Positions 39,910 to 40,018 of a stretch of DNA of 40,018 bases are shown one piece after another. Numbering within the stretch: position 1 is the stretch's first letter; every line of letters starts with the position of its first letter. A model generated the notes under the pieces. It ran no database searches. It was given only the letters and a program-made list of their open reading frames with translations, and was not told the DNA's origin. The stretch spans positions 1-40,018 of the forward strand of contig NZ_BNBT01000069.1 in the NCBI RefSeq assembly GCF_014656095.1, written 5' to 3'. The stretch is from Streptomyces longispororuber. Lineage in GTDB: Bacteria > Actinomycetota > Actinomycetes > Streptomycetales > Streptomycetaceae. The position numbers and the translations under genes were made by a program.

Positions 39910-40018
39910 CTACGCGCGCGCCGCCCCGGCGTCCGCGCGCGGGAACGCCTTCACCGCGGGCTGCGGCGGCACCCCGGCGAACGCCTCGGCCAGCAGCGGC
40001 TGTTCGGGCGCCGGCGGC
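39910..40018 (-). CDS. C-terminal end of a gene cut by the window edge
   Basis: Only the last 35 or so codons are present, ending in TAG at 39912-39910. The predicted C-terminus is Ala/Pro-rich (EQPLLAEAFAGVPPQPAVKA and on). No family can be named from this. The opposite strand and the other frames give nothing better. Confidence 0.45.
   Translation of the reverse strand, partial: PPAPEQPLLAEAFAGVPPQPAVKAFPRADAGAARA

Noticed and set aside
6..40018. tRNA or rRNA genes, insertion sequences and att sites
   Set aside because: I looked for cloverleaf ends, transposase motifs and terminal inverted repeats and found none that I could support.

Overview
The window is very GC-rich DNA with actinomycete features: GTG starts, short Shine-Dalgarno sites, likely leaderless transcripts, one in-frame TTA codon, and an Rpf-like/LysM/M23 cell-wall protein. 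It looks like a Streptomyces or close relative. I see no phage, insertion sequence, tRNA, rRNA or CRISPR array.

Positions 1 to about 25,060 look like a specialised-metabolite gene cluster that continues off the left edge. Its left block (1-7,401) is a carrier-protein chlorination module. It holds a ferredoxin, an NRPS with a degenerate condensation domain plus A and T domains, a Kef-type antiporter, a stand-alone thioesterase, a SyrB2-like Fe(II)/2-oxoglutarate halogenase and a free carrier protein. The next block (8,156-11,240) makes a dTDP-6-deoxysugar: RmlA, RmlB and an extended SDR.

The core (11,472-21,492) is one Gfo/Idh/MocA oxidoreductase facing a long minus-strand run. That run holds a second Gfo/Idh/MocA enzyme, a class III aminotransferase, a xylose-isomerase-like TIM barrel, a solute-binding-protein homologue with no signal peptide, a StsC-like DegT aminotransferase, a radical SAM enzyme with BtrN-like cysteine spacing, a GT-A glycosyltransferase and a DNA N4-cytosine methyltransferase. 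The right block (21,926-25,059) is inositol monophosphatase, MFS exporter and aminoglycoside-type phosphotransferase. Together these suggest an aminocyclitol or amino-sugar product, glycosylated with a deoxysugar and carrying (or biosynthetically using) a chlorinated amino acid. That product is an inference. I cannot match this exact gene set to a cluster I know.

From 25,068 the content is ordinary chromosome: an XRE-type HTH membrane protein, a serine-hydrolase lipoprotein, a two-component system, an MMPL transporter, a GlsB-like stress protein, a CPA1 antiporter, PanD, a racemase-like protein, a deazaflavin-type oxidoreductase, a proline-rich microprotein, an HD hydrolase, a CE7 esterase and the Rpf-like/LysM/M23 protein. 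The window ends inside a minus-strand gene.

Four strong hairpin terminators separate transcription units. No obvious pathway-specific activator (SARP, StrR or LAL type) lies in the cluster portion.
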